A stretch of DNA of 64,000 bases, taken from assembly GCF_023273875.1 (NCBI RefSeq), contig NZ_CP096882.1, positions 186,001-250,000 of the forward strand, written 5' to 3'. Every line of letters begins with the position of its first letter. The first letter of the stretch is position 1. Shown piece after piece: positions 34,450-43,830 of this stretch. Position numbers and translations under genes: made by a program. The notes under the pieces are model-generated. The model made no database searches. It had not been told where the DNA came from and worked only from the letters and a program-made list of their open reading frames with translations. The stretch comes from Pseudarthrobacter sp. SSS035 (lineage in GTDB: Bacteria > Actinomycetota > Actinomycetes > Actinomycetales > Micrococcaceae).

Positions 34450-35112
34450 CTACATTCTGTCGGCGTCGTAGAACTCCGCGATGCCCTCGAGCCCCGGAAG
34501 ATGGGGTGAGAGCTGGGGCAGTTCCGCTACGGAGCTGATTCCCATCCGTTCCAGGAAATACGACGTGGTCCGGTAGAGGATGGCTCCCGACTCGGGATCG
34601 TGTCCCGAATCTTCGATCAGCCCGCGCTGGGTCAATGTCCGTACGACAGAATCGACATTGACTCCTCGGATTGCAGACACCCTGGCCCTGGAGACAGGCT
34701 GGCGGTATGCGATGACAGCCAGTGTTTCCAAGGCTGCCTGCGTGAGCCTGGCCGTCTGACCCTCAAGCACAAACCGTCCGACGATCTCGGCGAAGTCTGC
34801 GCGGGAGTAGATCCGCCAGCCACCGGCGATGTTCCGCAATTCGAAACCCCGGGGGCTGGCGCTGAAACCAGCATCGCTGGCACGGTCCATGTCCGGGGCT
34901 TTAACAGTATAGCCGCTATACTCCCGCTGCAGTTCCGCCAGCAACTGCTCGACTACGGCGACGGTCAGGTTAAGCCCGGCAGCCAGCTCAGTAGCGCTGG
35001 CCGGTTGGTCCAGGACCATCAGGACCGCCTCAAGTGCAGCCTTGGCACCGCCGGGCAGATCCCGGACGTCCGTGCCCGGCTCCGTCCCAGGCTCCGGAAG
35101 TTCTTGGCTCAC
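34450..35112 (-). CDS. scpB: Segregation and condensation protein ScpB
   Basis: A 220-residue subunit of the SMC-ScpAB condensin, dimeric with two winged-helix domains (ALEAVLMVLDQPASATELA; LTQAALETLAVIAYRQPVSR; DSVVRTLTQRGLIEDSG). The GTG start at 35112 overlaps the scpA stop by 4 bases (GTGA) and has GAGGAA upstream. The frame is open much further, inside scpA, but that part is not ScpB-like. The 110-base gap after scpB contains an AT-rich near-palindrome around GAATATTC. Confidence 0.95.
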   Translation of the reverse strand: MSQELPEPGTEPGTDVRDLPGGAKAALEAVLMVLDQPASATELAAGLNLTVAVVEQLLAELQREYSGYTVKAPDMDRASDAGFSASPRGFELRNIAGGWRIYSRADFAEIVGRFVLEGQTARLTQAALETLAVIAYRQPVSRARVSAIRGVNVDSVVRTLTQRGLIEDSGHDPESGAILYRTTSYFLERMGISSVAELPQLSPHLPGLEGIAEFYDADRM

Positions 35113-35921
35113 GACAGTTCCTCGTATTCTTCGCTTAGGTTTTCTGTTGACCAGTCCCGGCCATCCAGCGTCCAGTGGACGGTGAGATCGCCCAGCGGCG
35201 ACACCTGGTCGAAGGAGACTGCCCTGTCCCGGAACATCTCCAGCAACGCGAGGAACCTGGCCACCACTACGAGCGTGGAATCGGCGTCGGCGATCAGCGC
35301 GCGGAAAGTCAGGGGCTTCCCCAACTGGAGCCGGAGCCCCAGGATCTCCGCCTGTTCCTTCACGCTGACGGTACCGCCATGCAGGTGGGCAAGGCCCACC
35401 TCGGTGGGCCGCGGCGTCTTGGCCTTCAGGGCGGACTCGGCCAGGCGGGCGAACTGGTCCGGGGTGTGCTTCCACACCAGTTCCGGGAGCATGGCGGCAA
35501 CGTGCTCCTCCAAGGCAACCTGACGCGGAAACCGGCTGGCTTCCTGTTCCAGGGTTCCGGCCATCAGGGCTGCCACCTGTTTGAACGCCTTGTATTGGAG
35601 GAGCCTCGCAAAAAGGAGGTCCCGCGCTTCCAGTAGGGCGATGTCCTCGTCGTCCTCGACTTCACCGGCGGGCAGGAGCCTTGCGGCCTTGAGATCCAGG
35701 AGGGTGGCGGCGATGACCAGGAATTCGCTGGCTTCATCCAGCGCCCATTCCTCGCCGAGCTTCCGGAGCTTCCTGATGTACTTGATGAACTCATCAGTGA
35801 CGGTGGCAATGGCCACCTCGGTGATGTCCAGCTGGTGCTTGGCGATCAGGCCCAGCAGGAGGTCGAACGGGCCGGCGAAGTTGGCAAGCCGCACCTCAAA
35901 GCCGGGTTTGGACTCGGCCAC
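35109..35921 (-). CDS. scpA: Segregation and condensation protein ScpA
   Basis: A 270-residue kleisin subunit that bridges the SMC heads. It opens with the typical FEVRLANFAGPFDLLLGLI, contains the helical N-domain with LVIAATLLDLKAARLLP and ends in a winged-helix C-domain (TFRALIADADSTLVVVARFL). Located between the ParA gene and scpB with an 8-base gap and 4-base overlap respectively, as in Rv1708-Rv1710. Confidence 0.96.
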   Translation of the reverse strand: MAESKPGFEVRLANFAGPFDLLLGLIAKHQLDITEVAIATVTDEFIKYIRKLRKLGEEWALDEASEFLVIAATLLDLKAARLLPAGEVEDDEDIALLEARDLLFARLLQYKAFKQVAALMAGTLEQEASRFPRQVALEEHVAAMLPELVWKHTPDQFARLAESALKAKTPRPTEVGLAHLHGGTVSVKEQAEILGLRLQLGKPLTFRALIADADSTLVVVARFLALLEMFRDRAVSFDQVSPLGDLTVHWTLDGRDWSTENLSEEYEELS

Positions 35922-35928
35922 GGCGTGT

Positions 35929-36840
35929 TTAGGGTGCGCCGCCGCGCGAAATCAGCTCTTTGGCCAGGCGGCGGTAGGCATCGGCGCCGATGTGGCTGCC
36001 GGCGTAGCTGGTGATCGGCTCGGCCGCGACGGTGGCGTCAGCGAACTTGATGGAGCGTTTGATGACGGTCTCGAAGACTTTGTCGCCGAAGGCTTCCACC
36101 AGGCGGGTGATGACTTCGCGGCTGTGGAGCGTGCGGGCGTCGTACATGGTGGCCAGGACACCATCAACCTGCAGGCCGGGGTTCAGCCTGTCCTGGACCT
36201 TGTCGATGGTTTCCACCAGCAGGGCTACCGCACGGAGCGCGAAAAACTCGCAGATGAGCGGGATGATCACGCCGTGGGCGGCGGTCAGGGCGTTGACCGT
36301 CAGCAGGCCCAGGGAGGGCTGGCAGTCAATCAGGACGACGTCGTAATCGTCTTCGACTTTTTTCAGCGCCCTGTCCAGGACCTGCTCACGGGCGACTTCA
36401 TTGACCAGCTGCACTTCTGCGGCGGAGAGGTCGATGTTGGCCGGCAGCAGGTCGACGTTTTCGACGCCGGTCTGGTGGATGGCGTCGCGGATGTCCACCT
36501 TGCGGTCCATGAGGACGTTGTAGACCGTCAGGTCCAGTTCGTGCGGGTTGATGCCCAGGCCCGCGGACAGCGCGCCCTGCGGGTCGAAGTCAACCAGCAG
36601 CACCCTGCGGCCGTATTCAGCAAGGGCCGCTGCCAGGTTGATGGTGGATGTGGTCTTGCCAACGCCGCCCTTTTGGTTGACCATGGCGATCACGCGCGCG
36701 GGACCGTGGGACGACAGCGGAGCGGGTTCCGGAAATTCGCGGTGGGGGCGCCCGGTGGGACCCATCACGGCGTCTTCCAGATCGAGTTCCGTGCCTTCCA
36801 GAGTTGCCGAACCCTGTTCGCTGCTCACGTATCTATCCAC
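35929..36840 (-). CDS. ParA/Soj-family ATPase
   Basis: A 303-residue ParA-type ATPase with Walker A VNQKGGVGKTTSTIN (about 54-68), LLVDFDPQGALSAGLG and LIDCQPSLG. The first 45 residues are a variable leader. It directly precedes scpAB, as Rv1708 does, and is probably distinct from the chromosomal parA of the parAB locus. It may help load or position condensin, which is inference. The start is GTG at 36840, or GTG at 36828, which would remove 4 residues. Confidence 0.93.
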   Translation of the reverse strand: MDRYVSSEQGSATLEGTELDLEDAVMGPTGRPHREFPEPAPLSSHGPARVIAMVNQKGGVGKTTSTINLAAALAEYGRRVLLVDFDPQGALSAGLGINPHELDLTVYNVLMDRKVDIRDAIHQTGVENVDLLPANIDLSAAEVQLVNEVAREQVLDRALKKVEDDYDVVLIDCQPSLGLLTVNALTAAHGVIIPLICEFFALRAVALLVETIDKVQDRLNPGLQVDGVLATMYDARTLHSREVITRLVEAFGDKVFETVIKRSIKFADATVAAEPITSYAGSHIGADAYRRLAKELISRGGAP

Positions 36841-37004
36841 ACTTTCGATGACGGTGATTTTCCTGCCGCTGGAACTCCAGCGCCGATCCTGCTTTCCACC
36901 TAGGCTACAGGCCCCGACACGGTATTCGAGGGAACTTGACTTTGCGCTGATTCTGAGCCTTGACCTTCTGGTAGAGGTCGAAGGTTAGCCTGCCGCACGC
37001 AGGA

Positions 37005-37036
37005 ACCGCCCGCACAGCCGGGGCTGTGCGGGCGGT
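37005..37036 (-). terminator. Terminator downstream of dctA
   Basis: A 15-bp GC-rich stem pairs 37005-37019 with 37022-37036, 28 bases past the dctA stop. There is no good U-tract. The rest of 36841-37004 shows no gene. Confidence 0.7.
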
Positions 37037-37064
37037 CCGCAGCTTGGTCAGATTCAGTGCCGCG

Positions 37065-38408
37065 TTAGGCGTTGGCCAGCACCGGCTCCTTCGGAGCCTT
37101 GGCTTCCGGCTCGCCATGTCCGGCGATCATCGTCTGCTCGTCGAACGGAGCCTGACCCGAGAGAACGTCTCCCACCTGCTTGTTGTCGATTTCCTTGACC
37201 CAGGTGCCGATCAGGAGGGTGGCTACAGCGTTGCCCGTGAAGTTGGTCAGGGCGCGGGCTTCAGACATAAAGCGGTCGATTCCGACGATCATGCCGACGC
37301 CGCCAAGTAGCTCCGGCTTGTGGGCCTGCAGGCCGGCGGCCAGCGTGGCCAGGCCTGCACCGGTGACACCGGCTGCACCCTTGGAGGCGATGATCATGAA
37401 GATCAGCAGCGACAACTGGGCGCCGAGATCCAGCGGGGTTCCCATCGCGTTGGCGACGAACAGTGACGCCATGGTCAGGTAGATGGCGGTGCCGTCCAGG
37501 TTGAAGGAGTATCCCGTGGGTACGGTGACGCCAACGACCGGCTTGGACACACCCAAGTGCTCCATCTTGGCGATCAGGCGTGGCAGCGCTGCTTCGGAAG
37601 AGGAGGTGGAGAAGATCAGGAGGTATTCGCGGCCCAGGTACTTCATCAGCTTGAAGATGTTGACGCCGGTCACCATCTGCAGCAGGCCGCCGAGGATCAC
37701 CACGATGAAGAGGGCGCAGGTGATGTAGAAGGCGGCCATGAGGGTGAACATGCTCACGATTGCCTGGAAACCGGTAGCTCCGACGACGGCGGCGATGGCA
37801 CCGAAGGCGCCCACCGGAGCAAGCCACATGATCATGATGAGGATCCTGAACACAACTACCTGGCCGTGGCCGATGGCTTTGAGGACAGGAGCACCCTGCG
37901 CGCCCATCTTCTGGAGGGCGAAGCCTACGAGGATGGCGGCGAAGAGTGTGGGCAGAACGGGAATGTCGCCCGGAATAATGCCCAGGAGGAAAGCAACTGT
38001 GCTGTCCACTTCGGCCTTTTTGTTGGGGTCGTACGCCGCCAGCTTCAAACCCTCACCCGGGTGGATGAGGTTGCCTACCACCAGGCCGATGCCCAGGGCG
38101 AAGGTTGACATGAGCACAAAGTAGCCCAGGGCCAGGCCGCCCACCTTGCCGACCGTTGCGGCTTTGGCAATGGAGCCGATGCCCAGGACGATGGTGCAGA
38201 AGATGATCGGTGCAATCATCATTTTGATGAGCTTGATAAAGCCATCACCGAGGGGCTTCAGTGATTTGCCGACCTCGGGGAACAGCAGGCCGACGACGGC
38301 GCCCAGGATCACGGCGGCAATAACGGCAATGTAAAGGTAGTGGGATTTGTCCAGGCCCTTGCGCCGCGTCTTCACGGTGCCGAGCGACTCTCCTCGTTGA
38401 GAAGCCAT
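37065..38408 (-). CDS. dctA: C4-dicarboxylate:cation symporter DctA
   Basis: A 447-residue DAACS-family transporter for succinate, fumarate and malate. About eight helices and two re-entrant loops are evident, with the Ser-rich loop IFSTSSSEAALPRL, the VPTGYSFNLDGTAIYL segment and NFTGNAVATLL, all DctA hallmarks. AAGGAG ends before the ATG at 38408; 31 open codons upstream are not used. It is divergent from a CitA/DcuS-type sensor kinase and its response regulator, which probably control it in response to extracellular carboxylates. Confidence 0.95.
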   Translation of the reverse strand: MASQRGESLGTVKTRRKGLDKSHYLYIAVIAAVILGAVVGLLFPEVGKSLKPLGDGFIKLIKMMIAPIIFCTIVLGIGSIAKAATVGKVGGLALGYFVLMSTFALGIGLVVGNLIHPGEGLKLAAYDPNKKAEVDSTVAFLLGIIPGDIPVLPTLFAAILVGFALQKMGAQGAPVLKAIGHGQVVVFRILIMIMWLAPVGAFGAIAAVVGATGFQAIVSMFTLMAAFYITCALFIVVILGGLLQMVTGVNIFKLMKYLGREYLLIFSTSSSEAALPRLIAKMEHLGVSKPVVGVTVPTGYSFNLDGTAIYLTMASLFVANAMGTPLDLGAQLSLLIFMIIASKGAAGVTGAGLATLAAGLQAHKPELLGGVGMIVGIDRFMSEARALTNFTGNAVATLLIGTWVKEIDNKQVGDVLSGQAPFDEQTMIAGHGEPEAKAPKEPVLANA

Positions 38409-38502
38409 GATGTGTCTCCTTATGGATAATCTGGTAGACGCTGCGGCGCATTCTCTGGGCTCATCGCGTCGGTCCGGTGTGATATCCATCATTGGCCACA
38501 CC

Positions 38503-38516
38503 GTGACTTAGCTCAC
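38503..38516. promoter_or_regulatory. GlxR/Crp-like palindrome between dctA and sensor kinase
   Basis: GTGACTTAGCTCAC is GTGA-NNTANN-TCAC, matching the actinobacterial GlxR (Crp-type) consensus core including the central TA; the outermost bases differ. It lies 95 bases before the dctA start and 34 bases before the kinase start, well placed for cAMP-linked carbon control. A separate half-site TGTGAT occurs near 38478. Confidence 0.5.
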
Positions 38517-38549
38517 TGTTGCGTTCATATTGGTCATGGGAGGTGCTTG

Positions 38550-40190
38550 ATGTTCCACCGCTGGAGTATCGCCCGCAGGCTGTTCGTGGCGAATCTGCTC
38601 ATTGTGCTGGCCTTCATTGCGGTGGCCGGCACCGCCACCTTCGTCGATGCCAGGGACCGGAGCTATGAGGAAGCCGGCCGGCGGATGACGGGTGTTGCTG
38701 CCGCCGTCGCCGCCAATCCCCTGGTCCTCCAGGCTGCGGACCATACGGATCCGTCGGCGTTGCTCCAGCCCTACGCCCTGGACGTCATGGCCGGATCCGG
38801 AGCGGACTTCCTCACCATCATGGCGCCGGACAGAACGCGGTGGACGCACCCCCGGGACGAGGAGCTGGGCAGGCCGTACATCGGCTCCATCGAGGCGTCG
38901 CTGCGTGGCGAAGTCTTCACCGAGGTCACAGCAGGAACGCTGGGGCCGTCGGTGCGGACTGTTGTTCCGGTCAGGGATGCCGCGGGGAACGTCAAGGCGC
39001 TGGTTGCCGCCGGCGTCACGGTCCGGACGGTTGACGTGGCACTTTCCGGCCGGCTGCCCGCACTGCTGGTCCTCGGCCTGGCCCTGCTCGTGGGCGGATC
39101 CCTGGCGTCCTGGCTGTTGGGCCGCTACCTGCGCCGCGTGACCAGGGGGTGGGGGCCGGAGCAGCTGGCGCAGCTGTTCGCCTACTACGAATCGGTCCTG
39201 CATTCCGTGCGTGAGGGGCTGATCCTGATCGACACCAGGGGCCGGGTGGTGATGTACAACGACCAGGCCGCCGAGCTGCTGGGACTGGAGCCGCGCGATT
39301 CGGAAGACGATCCGTCCCGGCCGCCCTCCCTGACGGACCTCCCGCTGGCCCCCAGCCTGAAGGAGCTCTTTGAATCCGGCCGCACTGCCCACGACGAAAT
39401 CCACCTGACGGGCCCGCGGATCGTGGTGGTGAACCAGGGCCCGGCCGTCGGGCCCGACTCCCCGGGCCTCCGCCGCCCCTCGGTGTTCGGCACCGTGGCC
39501 ACCATCCGCGACCGGACGGAGATCGAATCGCTGGGCAGTGAACTCGAAACGATGCGGACGCTGTCCGACGCCCTCCGCGCCCAGACCCACGAGCACGCCA
39601 ACCGGCTGCACACCATGGTTTCCCTGCTGGAGCTGGGCCGAACCCGGGAGGCCCTGGAATTCGCCACCAAGGATCTCGAACTGAGCCAGCAGCTGACCGA
39701 CGAGATGGTGAGTTCCGTGGACGAGCCGGTCCTCAGCGCCCTGATCATGGGGAAGGCCGCCGAAGCGAATGAGCGCGGAGTAAAGCTGACGCTCTCCACC
39801 GAGGGGTCCGCGTCCGTTGCCGGCCTGGCTGTCCAGGACCTTGTCACCATCTTGGGAAATCTACTGGACAACGCGATCGACGCCGCCGCGGATGGCGCGG
39901 CGCCCAGGAGGGTGGAGCTGACCGTGGAGTCCGATGCCGAGGGCCTGGACATCACTGTGGCGGATTCCGGCCCCGGCGTGGACCCCGCCGCCGTGGAGGA
40001 CATTTTCCGGCACGGCTTCAGCACCAAGGCCTCCGGTCCGTTCGGACGCGGCATTGGCCTGGCCCTCGTCCGCCAGGCCGTGCAGCGCCTGGACGGTACC
40101 ATGACCATCACAGGCAAGGACGGCGCACGCTTCCATGTCTTCCTGCCGGCCCTGGCCGGCGGGACCGACAAAGAGGAGCAGTTCCAGTGA
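38550..40190 (+). CDS. CitA/DcuS-type sensor histidine kinase
   Basis: A 547-residue-class (546 from this start) membrane sensor. A first helix at about 9-31 and a second at about 170-192 enclose a periplasmic PAS-like (PDC) domain, the usual carboxylate-binding module. A cytoplasmic PAS domain (YYESVLHSVREGLILIDTRG) follows, then the DHp box with HEHANRLHTM (His near 348) and an HATPase domain (LLDNAIDAA, DSGPGV, GRGIGLALV). The ATG at 38550 has GGGAGG 6 bases upstream. It overlaps its response regulator by 4 bases and is divergent from dctA. Confidence 0.93.
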   Translation: MFHRWSIARRLFVANLLIVLAFIAVAGTATFVDARDRSYEEAGRRMTGVAAAVAANPLVLQAADHTDPSALLQPYALDVMAGSGADFLTIMAPDRTRWTHPRDEELGRPYIGSIEASLRGEVFTEVTAGTLGPSVRTVVPVRDAAGNVKALVAAGVTVRTVDVALSGRLPALLVLGLALLVGGSLASWLLGRYLRRVTRGWGPEQLAQLFAYYESVLHSVREGLILIDTRGRVVMYNDQAAELLGLEPRDSEDDPSRPPSLTDLPLAPSLKELFESGRTAHDEIHLTGPRIVVVNQGPAVGPDSPGLRRPSVFGTVATIRDRTEIESLGSELETMRTLSDALRAQTHEHANRLHTMVSLLELGRTREALEFATKDLELSQQLTDEMVSSVDEPVLSALIMGKAAEANERGVKLTLSTEGSASVAGLAVQDLVTILGNLLDNAIDAAADGAAPRRVELTVESDAEGLDITVADSGPGVDPAAVEDIFRHGFSTKASGPFGRGIGLALVRQAVQRLDGTMTITGKDGARFHVFLPALAGGTDKEEQFQ

Positions 40191-40900
40191 CCGATATCCG
40201 CGTCCTCGTGGTGGAGGACGAACCGGTGGCCTCGGCCGCGCACGCGGCCTATGTGGGGAGGATGGCAGGGTTCACTGTTGCCGGAACGGCCCCTGACGGC
40301 CAGTCCGCGCTCAGGCTCCTGACGGATCTGGCGGCCGCCGGCCAGCCGGTGGAACTGGTCCTCCTCGACATGAACCTTCCGGACCTGCATGGCCTGGACA
40401 TCGCCCGGCGGATGCGTGCGGCAGGAATCCTGGCGGACATCATTGCCATCACCGCGGTCCGGGAAGTGGCGATCGTCCGCAGCGCCGTCGCCATCGGCGT
40501 GGTCCAGTACCTGATCAAGCCCTTCACGTTTGCCACGTTCGAAGACAAGCTCTCCAGCTACCGGCTGTTCCGGCAGCAACTGGCTTCCCCGGAGGCCGGT
40601 GCCGGCAGGACCGGCGCCTCCCAGAGCGAGGTGGACCAGGCCTTCGCAAGCCTCCGGGCGCCGTCGGAATTGCCCCTGCCCAAGGGCCTCTCAGTCTCCA
40701 CTCTCGACTCGGTCCAGGCGTACCTGAAACAGCATTCGGAATCTGTTTCAGCTACGGAAGTCATGGCCGCCCTGGGCATGTCCCGCGTGACCGCCAGGCG
40801 CTACCTCGAATACCTCGCCGACGCCGGCCGCGTTTCCCGGGCGCCCCGCTACGGCACGCCCGGCCGGCCGGAGAACGAATACGGCTGGAAGCGGCCCTGA
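40187..40900 (+). CDS. CitB/DcuR-type response regulator
   Basis: A 237-residue two-component response regulator. The receiver domain has the acidic pair VVEDE, phospho-acceptor Asp61 (LLDMNLPD) and Lys in YLIKPF. The C-terminal domain is a helix-turn-helix (SATEVMAALGMSRVTARRYL) of the CitT/DcuR type. GTG at 40187 overlaps the kinase stop (GTGA). The likely target is the dctA promoter in the divergent region, and possibly its own operon. Confidence 0.93.
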   Translation: MTDIRVLVVEDEPVASAAHAAYVGRMAGFTVAGTAPDGQSALRLLTDLAAAGQPVELVLLDMNLPDLHGLDIARRMRAAGILADIIAITAVREVAIVRSAVAIGVVQYLIKPFTFATFEDKLSSYRLFRQQLASPEAGAGRTGASQSEVDQAFASLRAPSELPLPKGLSVSTLDSVQAYLKQHSESVSATEVMAALGMSRVTARRYLEYLADAGRVSRAPRYGTPGRPENEYGWKRP

Positions 40901-40917
40901 TACTACAGAGTGTGTGG

Positions 40918-42015
40918 CTAGGCAGCGGAGATGGCTTCCTTGAGGGCCCCCAGCGCCAGAGTCACTGATGCGGCGTTTGCGTTCGGGCCCATCATTCCGA
41001 TCCGCCAGATGCTGGAAGTGTACTTGCCCGCCCCTGAGCCAATCTCGATGCTGAAGTGCTCCAGCAGATGGCGGCGTACGGCCGCGGAGTCGACGCCGTC
41101 CGGGACCTTGACAGTGGTAAGGCTGGGCAGCCGGTGGCCCTCGGCCGCGAACAGCTCAAGTCCCATCTCCTGGAGCCCCGCCTGCAACGCGGCCCCTGCC
41201 GCGCGGTGGCGCGCCTGGACTGCGTCCAGTCCCTCGGCCAGGATTCTTTGCAAGCCCGCCTCGAGACCGGCGATAAGAGTGACCGGCGGCGTGTGGTGGT
41301 AGGTTCTGCCGCTGCCGCTGGCGGCCCCGACGTAACCGCCGAGCAGACCGACGTCCAGGTACCAGGAGCGGGGATTCCTGATCCGTCGCTCGAACGCCCT
41401 GCCCGACATCGTGAAGGGCGACAGCCCCGGCGGCACGCCGAGGCATTTCTGCGTGCCGGCATAGCCGACGTCGATTCCCCAGTCGTCTGCAAGGAGTTCC
41501 AGCCCGCCGATGGATGTCACGGCGTCGACAATTAACAGCGCATCACCCTTGTTCTGCCCGAGCGACGCGACGTCGGACAGCACGCCAGTTGATGTTTCGG
41601 CGTGGACGGCCGCAATCACCTTCGGTCGCGGGTGGGCCGTCAGCACGCGTTCGACGTCGATGGGCGTGCCCCATTCGTGGTCTACACGAACCACGGTGGC
41701 GCCGCAGCGGCGGGCCACCTCACACATGCGCTCACCGAAGAGGCCGTTGACGGCGATCACTGCCACATCACCGTCGTCCACGGTGTTCACGAAAGCCGCT
41801 TCCATGCCGCCGGAACCGGTGACGCTCAAGGGCAGCGTGCGGGCATTCTGAGTCCCCCAGACCGTGCGGAGGCCGTCGCAGGTGTTGTCGAGCCGTTCAA
41901 TGAAGACCGGATCCAGGTGCCCAATCACCGGATGCGCCAACGCGGCGGTCACTTCCGGGTAGCAGTTGCTCGGTCCCGGACCGAACAGGAACCGCGAGGT
42001 CAAAGCCTGTGGCAT
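40918..42015 (-). CDS. Class V aminotransferase (alanine-/ureidoglycine-glyoxylate type)
   Basis: A 365-residue PLP enzyme of aminotransferase class V. The opening FLFGPGPSNCYPEV, the SGGMEAA phosphate-binding segment and the Schiff-base Lys in AGTQKCLG place it with alanine-glyoxylate/serine-pyruvate aminotransferases and with PucG-type ureidoglycine-glyoxylate aminotransferase. It lies 41 bases after an NCS1 permease gene on the same strand, so a role in purine/allantoin nitrogen use is plausible but not proven. No other allantoin genes are in the window. Confidence 0.88.
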   Translation of the reverse strand: MPQALTSRFLFGPGPSNCYPEVTAALAHPVIGHLDPVFIERLDNTCDGLRTVWGTQNARTLPLSVTGSGGMEAAFVNTVDDGDVAVIAVNGLFGERMCEVARRCGATVVRVDHEWGTPIDVERVLTAHPRPKVIAAVHAETSTGVLSDVASLGQNKGDALLIVDAVTSIGGLELLADDWGIDVGYAGTQKCLGVPPGLSPFTMSGRAFERRIRNPRSWYLDVGLLGGYVGAASGSGRTYHHTPPVTLIAGLEAGLQRILAEGLDAVQARHRAAGAALQAGLQEMGLELFAAEGHRLPSLTTVKVPDGVDSAAVRRHLLEHFSIEIGSGAGKYTSSIWRIGMMGPNANAASVTLALGALKEAISAA

Positions 42016-42056
42016 TGGAACTCCTTCGTTGGGGGCTCTTGCCCTTGTGGGGCCGG

Positions 42057-43640
42057 TCAGTGCTTGGGTGCGACGGCGATGTGCTCGCCGTCGACGGCCT
42101 CGAACGGCGTGTGGCGGTCCATGATCAGCAGGTAGGTGACGGCGGCCAGGATCGCGCCGACGAACCAGGAGAAGCCGGAGATATAGGTGAACGCCGGGAC
42201 GAGGGCAAGTACCAGCGCGACGATCGCGGCCGGTGTGCCCGCGATGACGGCCTTCCGGTTGACGCCACGGGTGTAGGCATACGCCCCGTCCGGGGAGTCC
42301 GAGTACAAATCCGGAATGTTGACCCTGCCCTTACGGACCAGCCAGTAGTCGGCCATGATGACGCCGAACAGTGGTCCTAGGAGGGCCCCCAGACCGCCGA
42401 GGAAGTAGACGATGACCACGGGCGAGTTGTACAGGTTCCACGGCAGGATCACCAGGCCGATCACCGCGGAGATAATGGCTGCGCGGCGGAAGTTCAGGGT
42501 CCGAGGGAAAAGGTGGGCCAGCGTGTAAATGGGTGCCACGAAGTTGGCCATGAGGTTCACGGCCACCGTCAGGATGATCAGGGCCAGGCAGGCCAGCACC
42601 AGCAGGAACGTGTTCGGGATGGCGTTGACGATGTCGGTGGGCGACTCGATGACCGTTCCGTTGATCTTGTACTGGGCGCCGGCGAGGACGACGACGATCG
42701 CGGCGAAGAAGAGCATGTTGATGGGGATGCCGAAGAAGTTGCCCCTGACCACCGACCGCCTGGAAGGCGCACCCCGGGTGAAGTCGCAGAAGTTCAGCAC
42801 GAATGTTCCGTAAACGACAACCCATAGCGCCGCCGACTGGAAAATCCGTACCCACATCACCGGGCCTGTCAGCGAGTCGGCGGTGGACCAGGCGATGGTC
42901 CCGCCGGCTTCCACCAACATCCAGACGGCCAGCGCGAGCATGGTGACCAGGATGATGGGGCCAGCGAAGGCCTCGTACTTGCGGATCATCTCCATGCCGA
43001 AGCTCACGATGACCGTCTGCATCGCCCACAGCGCAACGAACGAGATCCAGCCCAGGGTCGAGAGCCCGAGGAACGAGTCTGTATCGAGCGGCGCCAGGGA
43101 CGGTGCGAGGGCCAAGATGAGCACCCGGAGCACCACCGAGGCCAGATAGGTCTGGATGCCGAACCAGGCCACGGCCACGGCGCCGCGGATGATGGCTGGA
43201 ATATTGGAGCCCCGGATGCCGAACGCGATCCTGCTCATGACCGGGAACGGCACGCCGGTCCGCTCGCCCATAAACCCCGAAAGGTTCAGGAGAAGGAACA
43301 GCAGGACGGCGCCGAGCAGGAAGGCGAGCATGATCTGCCAGGCGCCCAATCCCAGGGCGAACAATCCGATGGCAAACACGTAATTGCCCAGCGAGTGCAC
43401 GTCGTTCGCCCAGAGCGTGAAGATGCTGTAGGCGTGCCAGGTGCGCCCCTGGCGCGTGGTGGGTGCCAGGTCCTCGTTGTAGAGCCGGGGGCTCACGCCC
43501 GCGGGCACCCGGACCCGAGTGGATGGCTCCCCCCTCACGATTTCCTCGACCGCGGGGTCACCGGTGCCCCACGGCTCAGGGTCAATCAGATGCGGATGCC
43601 CGTGCTCGTCATGCGCGCCGGGATCGTTTTGGTGGGACAT
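42057..43640 (-). CDS. NCS1-family nucleobase/allantoin permease
   Basis: A 527-residue transporter with 12 predicted helices. It has the NCS1 features NEDLAPTTRQGRTWHAYSIF at the N-terminus, LWANDVHSLGNYVFA, SRIAFGIRGSNIPAIIRG and a D-F-T-R-G loop in the middle (FCDFTRGAPS). Substrates in the family include uracil, cytosine, hydantoins and allantoin. The ATG at 43640 has GGAGG 8 bases upstream; 62 further open codons are ignored. It is divergent from gntR, with two TGTATACA elements in the shared region, so it may be under GntR control. Confidence 0.92.
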   Translation of the reverse strand: MSHQNDPGAHDEHGHPHLIDPEPWGTGDPAVEEIVRGEPSTRVRVPAGVSPRLYNEDLAPTTRQGRTWHAYSIFTLWANDVHSLGNYVFAIGLFALGLGAWQIMLAFLLGAVLLFLLLNLSGFMGERTGVPFPVMSRIAFGIRGSNIPAIIRGAVAVAWFGIQTYLASVVLRVLILALAPSLAPLDTDSFLGLSTLGWISFVALWAMQTVIVSFGMEMIRKYEAFAGPIILVTMLALAVWMLVEAGGTIAWSTADSLTGPVMWVRIFQSAALWVVVYGTFVLNFCDFTRGAPSRRSVVRGNFFGIPINMLFFAAIVVVLAGAQYKINGTVIESPTDIVNAIPNTFLLVLACLALIILTVAVNLMANFVAPIYTLAHLFPRTLNFRRAAIISAVIGLVILPWNLYNSPVVIVYFLGGLGALLGPLFGVIMADYWLVRKGRVNIPDLYSDSPDGAYAYTRGVNRKAVIAGTPAAIVALVLALVPAFTYISGFSWFVGAILAAVTYLLIMDRHTPFEAVDGEHIAVAPKH

Positions 43641-43767
43641 GATGCAGACCTCCGTAGGACGGAAACGGCATAGCCGGGCATGGCGCCAACTGTAGTCCGC
43701 TTGCGCGCGGTCAACGAGCCCCATCTTGTAGCGCTGGTCCGGGCTGGACGAGGGCGCCGAAGCTATT

Positions 43768-43775
43768 TGTATACA
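43768..43775. promoter_or_regulatory. Putative GntR operator 1
   Basis: TGTATACA, a perfect palindrome of the form used by FadR/FCD-type GntR regulators, on the permease side of the divergent region, 128 bases before the permease start. An identical copy is 63 bases away. Confidence 0.6.
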
Positions 43776-43830
43776 TAGAAGGAGCGAGAATCCGACTTTT
43801 TGCCAGTTTGCTGGGCTCAATGGCAATTCG

